This document shows positions 7,313 to 10,165 of a DNA stretch of 10,165 bases, one piece after another. A program made the translations under genes and the position numbers. Positions within the stretch are counted from its first letter, which is position 1. The number at the start of each line of letters is the position of its first letter. The stretch is from an uncultured Actinomycetes bacterium. GTDB lineage: Bacteria; Actinomycetota; Actinomycetes; Nanopelagicales; Nanopelagicaceae. The stretch is taken from NCBI GenBank assembly GCA_903928395.1, contig CAIYQS010000065.1:1-10165 (forward strand). Reading direction: 5' to 3'. The notes under the pieces were generated by a model, which worked only from the letters and a program-made list of their open reading frames with translations, was not told the DNA's origin and searched no databases.

Positions 7313-8375
7313 GATCTAATACTTTCAGAATTTGTTCGGCGATTTGTTCGCTCGCATCGACCTGGAAATCTAAGCGCGAATCGCCTTGCCGCCACCTCTT
7401 CGCTTCAACCATGAGCCGAGATATATTGTGTATCAACCACTCTGGCGTGAACTCTTCATTCTTCACGAGTTCTCCCCCGCCGCGCGCAACAGAAACCTGA
7501 GCGTTAAACGCCTGCTCTCCATTTCCAATCGGGAGTGGAACAAAAAGTGTAAAAATTCCAAGCACGCCTGTTTCGAACACAGTGACTGCGCCGCTTCTAG
7601 AAATGGCTAAGTCACAGGCAGCATACGCTCGTGCCATATCATCAATATATGGGAGCGGTAAGTATCCAGCTTGGGCTTTTGGTAGTTGATTCTTCGCTCC
7701 TACAGCATGAATAACTTGAAATCCAAGAGTAGAAATATCACGCTGGACTTCTGAAATGGTTTTGTTGAATTTTGTCGAACCGAGTGATCCTCCGAATACG
7801 AGAATGGTGCCCGCATCTGGATCTAAATTGAGCGACAACCGTGCCTGCTTCTTAGCGCGATCACGTTCCGCTGGACTCAAACCAGCGAGTTCAAGTATCG
7901 ATGCGCGGAGGGGGATACCAACAACGCGAAGATTGCCCTGCGAAAATGCCCCGAGCATAGTCGCACCACATCTGATGGCTAATTTGTTTGCCATTCCCAT
8001 TTTGGCATTTGCCTCATGGGCCACAATTGGAATTTTTGCTTTGCGCGCTGCGAGATAAGCCGGTGCCGCAACATAGCCACCAAATCCGACGACTAGATCT
8101 GCGCCCTCCAAGAATTTCTGAGTCTGGTGCAGCGTCTTCCTAAATCGAAAAGGCCACTTTATTAAATCCCCGTTTATTCGCCGCGGAAAAGGAGTCTTGT
8201 CAATTAATTGAAGCGGGAAATTTGCGGCAGGTACCAAGGTGTTTTCCACTCCCCCAGTCGTTCCAATGAAAACCGCTTCGATCTCAGGGTGCCTATTTCG
8301 AAGAAATTGCGCAACCGCTAATGCCGGTTCAACATGCCCAGCCGTCCCTGCGCCTGCAAAAATAACTTTCGCCAT
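7305..8375 (-). CDS. murG: UDP-GlcNAc--lipid I N-acetylglucosaminyltransferase MurG
   Basis: MurG is a GT-B glycosyltransferase acting on the inner face of the membrane. It transfers GlcNAc from UDP-GlcNAc to lipid I to make lipid II. The 356 residues are full length. The lipid-I-side glycine-rich loop is AGAGTAGHVEPALAVA (7-22). GFGGY (97-101) and HEANAKMGMAN (120-130) follow, then the second domain with FGGSLGS (194-200), the SRSGAVTVFE helix (259-268, usually RxGAxTxxE) and the UDP-GlcNAc site PIGNGEQAFNA (282-292). It starts 2 bp after the ftsW stop and overlaps murC by 8 bp at its end. Only a weak purine stretch precedes the ATG, so coupling to ftsW translation is likely. Confidence 0.97.
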   Translation of the reverse strand: MAKVIFAGAGTAGHVEPALAVAQFLRNRHPEIEAVFIGTTGGVENTLVPAANFPLQLIDKTPFPRRINGDLIKWPFRFRKTLHQTQKFLEGADLVVGFGGYVAAPAYLAARKAKIPIVAHEANAKMGMANKLAIRCGATMLGAFSQGNLRVVGIPLRASILELAGLSPAERDRAKKQARLSLNLDPDAGTILVFGGSLGSTKFNKTISEVQRDISTLGFQVIHAVGAKNQLPKAQAGYLPLPYIDDMARAYAACDLAISRSGAVTVFETGVLGIFTLFVPLPIGNGEQAFNAQVSVARGGGELVKNEEFTPEWLIHNISRLMVEAKRWRQGDSRLDFQVDASEQIAEQILKVLDHE

Positions 8376-8377
8376 TC

Positions 8378-9565
8378 TTAGGATTTCTTACGTGACTTGA
8401 TGGCGCTTTTTACCCGGGGATCTCGCCTGGAGACATTAAGTACGTATCCAATTCCCAAGAAATTCGCAATCAGTGATGAACCGCCATAGCTAATAAATGG
8501 AAGCGTAACTCCAACAACTGGTAGTACGCCAATATCGGAGCCGATATTTACAATCACCTGCATCATCAGCCACGCGCCTATTCCGGCGCAGGCATAACGA
8601 GCGAAAAGATCCTTAGTCTGCATAGCGGTACGGAAAATCCCGTAGATCAGGGCCGCGTAAAGAAACAGGACAACCAGAGTTCCTAAAAGCCCAAGTTCTT
8701 CGCCGACAACCGAAAAAATAAAATCGGTATGCGCTTCAGAAAGATTTCCCCACTTTTGCCTGCTGGCTCCAAGTCCTACACCAAAAAGTCCGCCGCTAGC
8801 CAATCCCATAACTGAGTGCGCAGGTTGCCAACCGGCGAGTTTATAAACAGAGGGAGCAAATGGATTTAACACCGCCGCAAACCTATGTAATCGGTACGGG
8901 GCGACAGCAACCATGCCAACTACTCCTAAAACCGCGAGGGCTCCAAGCACGATAAAGTGTCGAACCGGCAGTCCGCTCACGAAGAGCATCGTCGAAATAA
9001 TTCCCAGAATAATAACGGTGGTTCCCAAGTCGCCACCTTTAAGTATGAGTGCAAGTACCGGTACTGTACCGACGAGTACAAAACTAATGTGACGAAGAGC
9101 AGATCGGTGTTCCACTGTTTCGTCAAACTTACGTAACTGCCCAGCACACCAAAGAATCAAACCGATTTTTGCAAATTCTGAAGGTTGCATCGTGAATCCA
9201 CTAAAGTGAATCCAGTTCGTATTCCCATTCACTGTTAATTTCAAACCTGGTACCAAAGGCAAACATAGGACAAGTAAGGAGAGCAGGAGCGAGAGCCGTG
9301 TGACTCGATCCCATATCCGAGTTTTCCAGTGTGAAACCAGCAAGAGAATGAGAACTGAAATAACAAAAAATAATAATTGCTTAAAGAAGATTGAATAAGT
9401 TGATCCGGATTGCTGAAGTGAAACCACACTCGACGCGGAAAGCACCATAACAATTCCAAGAGCGGATAAGAATGTCAGCGCACCGATCATGAGGTAATAA
9501 GGCGCATCTGCACGTTGCAAATAATTTGAGTATTTTTGGCGTCTCGTAGTTGCCTGGATGCTCAT
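8378..9565 (-). CDS. ftsW: Septal peptidoglycan glycosyltransferase FtsW (SEDS family)
   Basis: FtsW is the SEDS-family membrane enzyme that polymerises lipid II into septal glycan, together with a class B PBP (FtsI). The 395 residues have a basic cytoplasmic N-terminus and a hydrophobic pattern consistent with ten transmembrane segments. Diagnostic motifs are NWIHFSGFTMQPSEFAK (117-133), GGDLGTT (177-183) and GASRQKWGNLSEAHTDFIFSVVGEELG (266-292). The last contains D281 in HTDFIF, the region of the aspartate reported essential in SEDS enzymes. LPFISYGGSSLIAN (355-368) follows near the C-terminus, before a strongly basic tail. Location between murD and murG argues for FtsW rather than RodA. 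The start overlaps the murD stop by 4 bp (ATGA). Confidence 0.96.
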   Translation of the reverse strand: MSIQATTRRQKYSNYLQRADAPYYLMIGALTFLSALGIVMVLSASSVVSLQQSGSTYSIFFKQLLFFVISVLILLLVSHWKTRIWDRVTRLSLLLSLLVLCLPLVPGLKLTVNGNTNWIHFSGFTMQPSEFAKIGLILWCAGQLRKFDETVEHRSALRHISFVLVGTVPVLALILKGGDLGTTVIILGIISTMLFVSGLPVRHFIVLGALAVLGVVGMVAVAPYRLHRFAAVLNPFAPSVYKLAGWQPAHSVMGLASGGLFGVGLGASRQKWGNLSEAHTDFIFSVVGEELGLLGTLVVLFLYAALIYGIFRTAMQTKDLFARYACAGIGAWLMMQVIVNIGSDIGVLPVVGVTLPFISYGGSSLIANFLGIGYVLNVSRRDPRVKSAIKSRKKS

Positions 9566-10165
9566 CGCCCGACCAACTCTCTAACCGTCTCAACAAACTT
9601 TTCCCCGCGATCGGCGTAGTCGTTAAATTGATCCATTGAAGCACATGCTGGAGCAAGCAAAACGGTATCGCCAGCGGTCGCCAACTCCTTCGCCTTCAAA
9701 ACTACGTTCCGCATTAACTCCTGGGAGTCGCCGTTAAACGGCATGATGAAATACGGAATACTTGGAGCATATTTGGAAAGTGCCGCAGCGATAATAGGTG
9801 CATCTTGTCCCATAAGAATTGCGGATTTAATGCGAAGCGCGCAGCGTTCGATCAAAGGTCCCATCTCTGCACCTTTTGCTAACCCGCCAGCAATCCAAAT
9901 TGAGGAGAGATGTGCCAACAGAGCGGCAGCGGCGGCATGCGGATTCGTTGCCTTCGAATCATTGACCCAAGAGATTCCATCCTTTTCGAGAACAAGTTCC
10001 AGCCGGTGACGGTCCAGGGTGAAATTCTGCAAACCTGTCCGGATCTCTTCATGCGAAATTCCGATTGCGAGAGCAAGCCCAGCAGCTGCCATCGCATTTG
10101 AAACATTATGTGGAACTGTGGGGCGAATATCTGAAAGTTGCGCAAATTCGGTCGCAAGAGCGGGG
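9562..10165 (-). CDS. murD: UDP-N-acetylmuramoyl-L-alanine--D-glutamate ligase MurD, C-terminal part (5' end outside window)
   Basis: MurD adds D-Glu to UDP-MurNAc-L-Ala in the cytoplasm. The frame is open through the window edge, so only 200 C-terminal residues are seen, a little under half of a usual 440-480-residue enzyme. The ATG at 10092 is internal: upstream in frame lies PHNVSNA, the Mur ligase HNxxNA motif of the central domain. The C-terminal domain carries NDSKATNPHAA (fragment residues 68-78, with the conserved lysine at 71), an IAGGLAKG turn, and LLAPACASMDQFNDYADRG near the end, the MurD form of the SPxxxSxDxF motif. The P-loop is outside the window. The stop codon overlaps the ftsW start by 4 bp. 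Confidence 0.97.
   Translation of the reverse strand, partial: PALATEFAQLSDIRPTVPHNVSNAMAAAGLALAIGISHEEIRTGLQNFTLDRHRLELVLEKDGISWVNDSKATNPHAAAAALLAHLSSIWIAGGLAKGAEMGPLIERCALRIKSAILMGQDAPIIAAALSKYAPSIPYFIMPFNGDSQELMRNVVLKAKELATAGDTVLLAPACASMDQFNDYADRGEKFVETVRELVGR

Overview
The window holds the downstream half of an actinobacterial division and cell wall (dcw) cluster on the minus strand. It faces the 3' part of an isoleucyl-tRNA synthetase gene on the plus strand. Read in the direction of transcription, the minus-strand order is murD (cut by the window edge), ftsW, murG, murC, ftsQ, ftsZ, pgeF/yfiH, yggS, sepF, yggT. This order, with no ftsA and with pgeF-yggS-sepF-yggT behind ftsZ, is the one known from Actinobacteria. 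Base composition looks close to 50% GC, low for that phylum. Spacing is very tight. My inference is a streamlined, lower-GC actinobacterium such as the freshwater acI/Nanopelagicales type; nothing in the window fixes the taxon.

Layout: positions 2-1741 (+) are the C-terminal 579 residues of a eukaryote-type IleRS. After a 16-bp convergent gap come yggT (1758-2045), sepF (2076-2579), yggS (2589-3293), pgeF (3290-3898) and ftsZ (3899-5059, GTG start). A 149-bp gap, the largest in the window, is the most likely place for an ftsZ promoter. Upstream of it lie ftsQ (5209-5904), murC (5897-7312), murG (7305-8375), ftsW (8378-9565) and the C-terminal 200 residues of MurD (9562 to the window end). Most joints overlap by 4 or 8 bp or abut, so translation is probably coupled.

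Together the genes cover the cytoplasmic steps to UDP-MurNAc-dipeptide (MurC, MurD), lipid II formation (MurG), its septal polymerisation (FtsW) and the division scaffold (FtsQ, FtsZ, SepF). Added to these are a probable UDP-MurNAc-Ser editing enzyme (PgeF), a PLP homeostasis protein (YggS) and a small membrane protein (YggT). In Actinobacteria SepF takes the FtsZ-anchoring role that FtsA has elsewhere.

This is mostly a conserved core region and I see no undescribed system. The points worth a second look are these: divIVA (wag31), which normally follows yggT, is missing here, and ileS lies convergent in its place; PgeF is short and lacks the usual N-terminal SLNLG/VGDD segment; and the ftsQ-ftsZ gap is open in the ftsZ frame and carries a candidate promoter. 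There are no tRNA or rRNA genes, mobile elements or CRISPR arrays, and no gene-free stretch longer than 300 bases.
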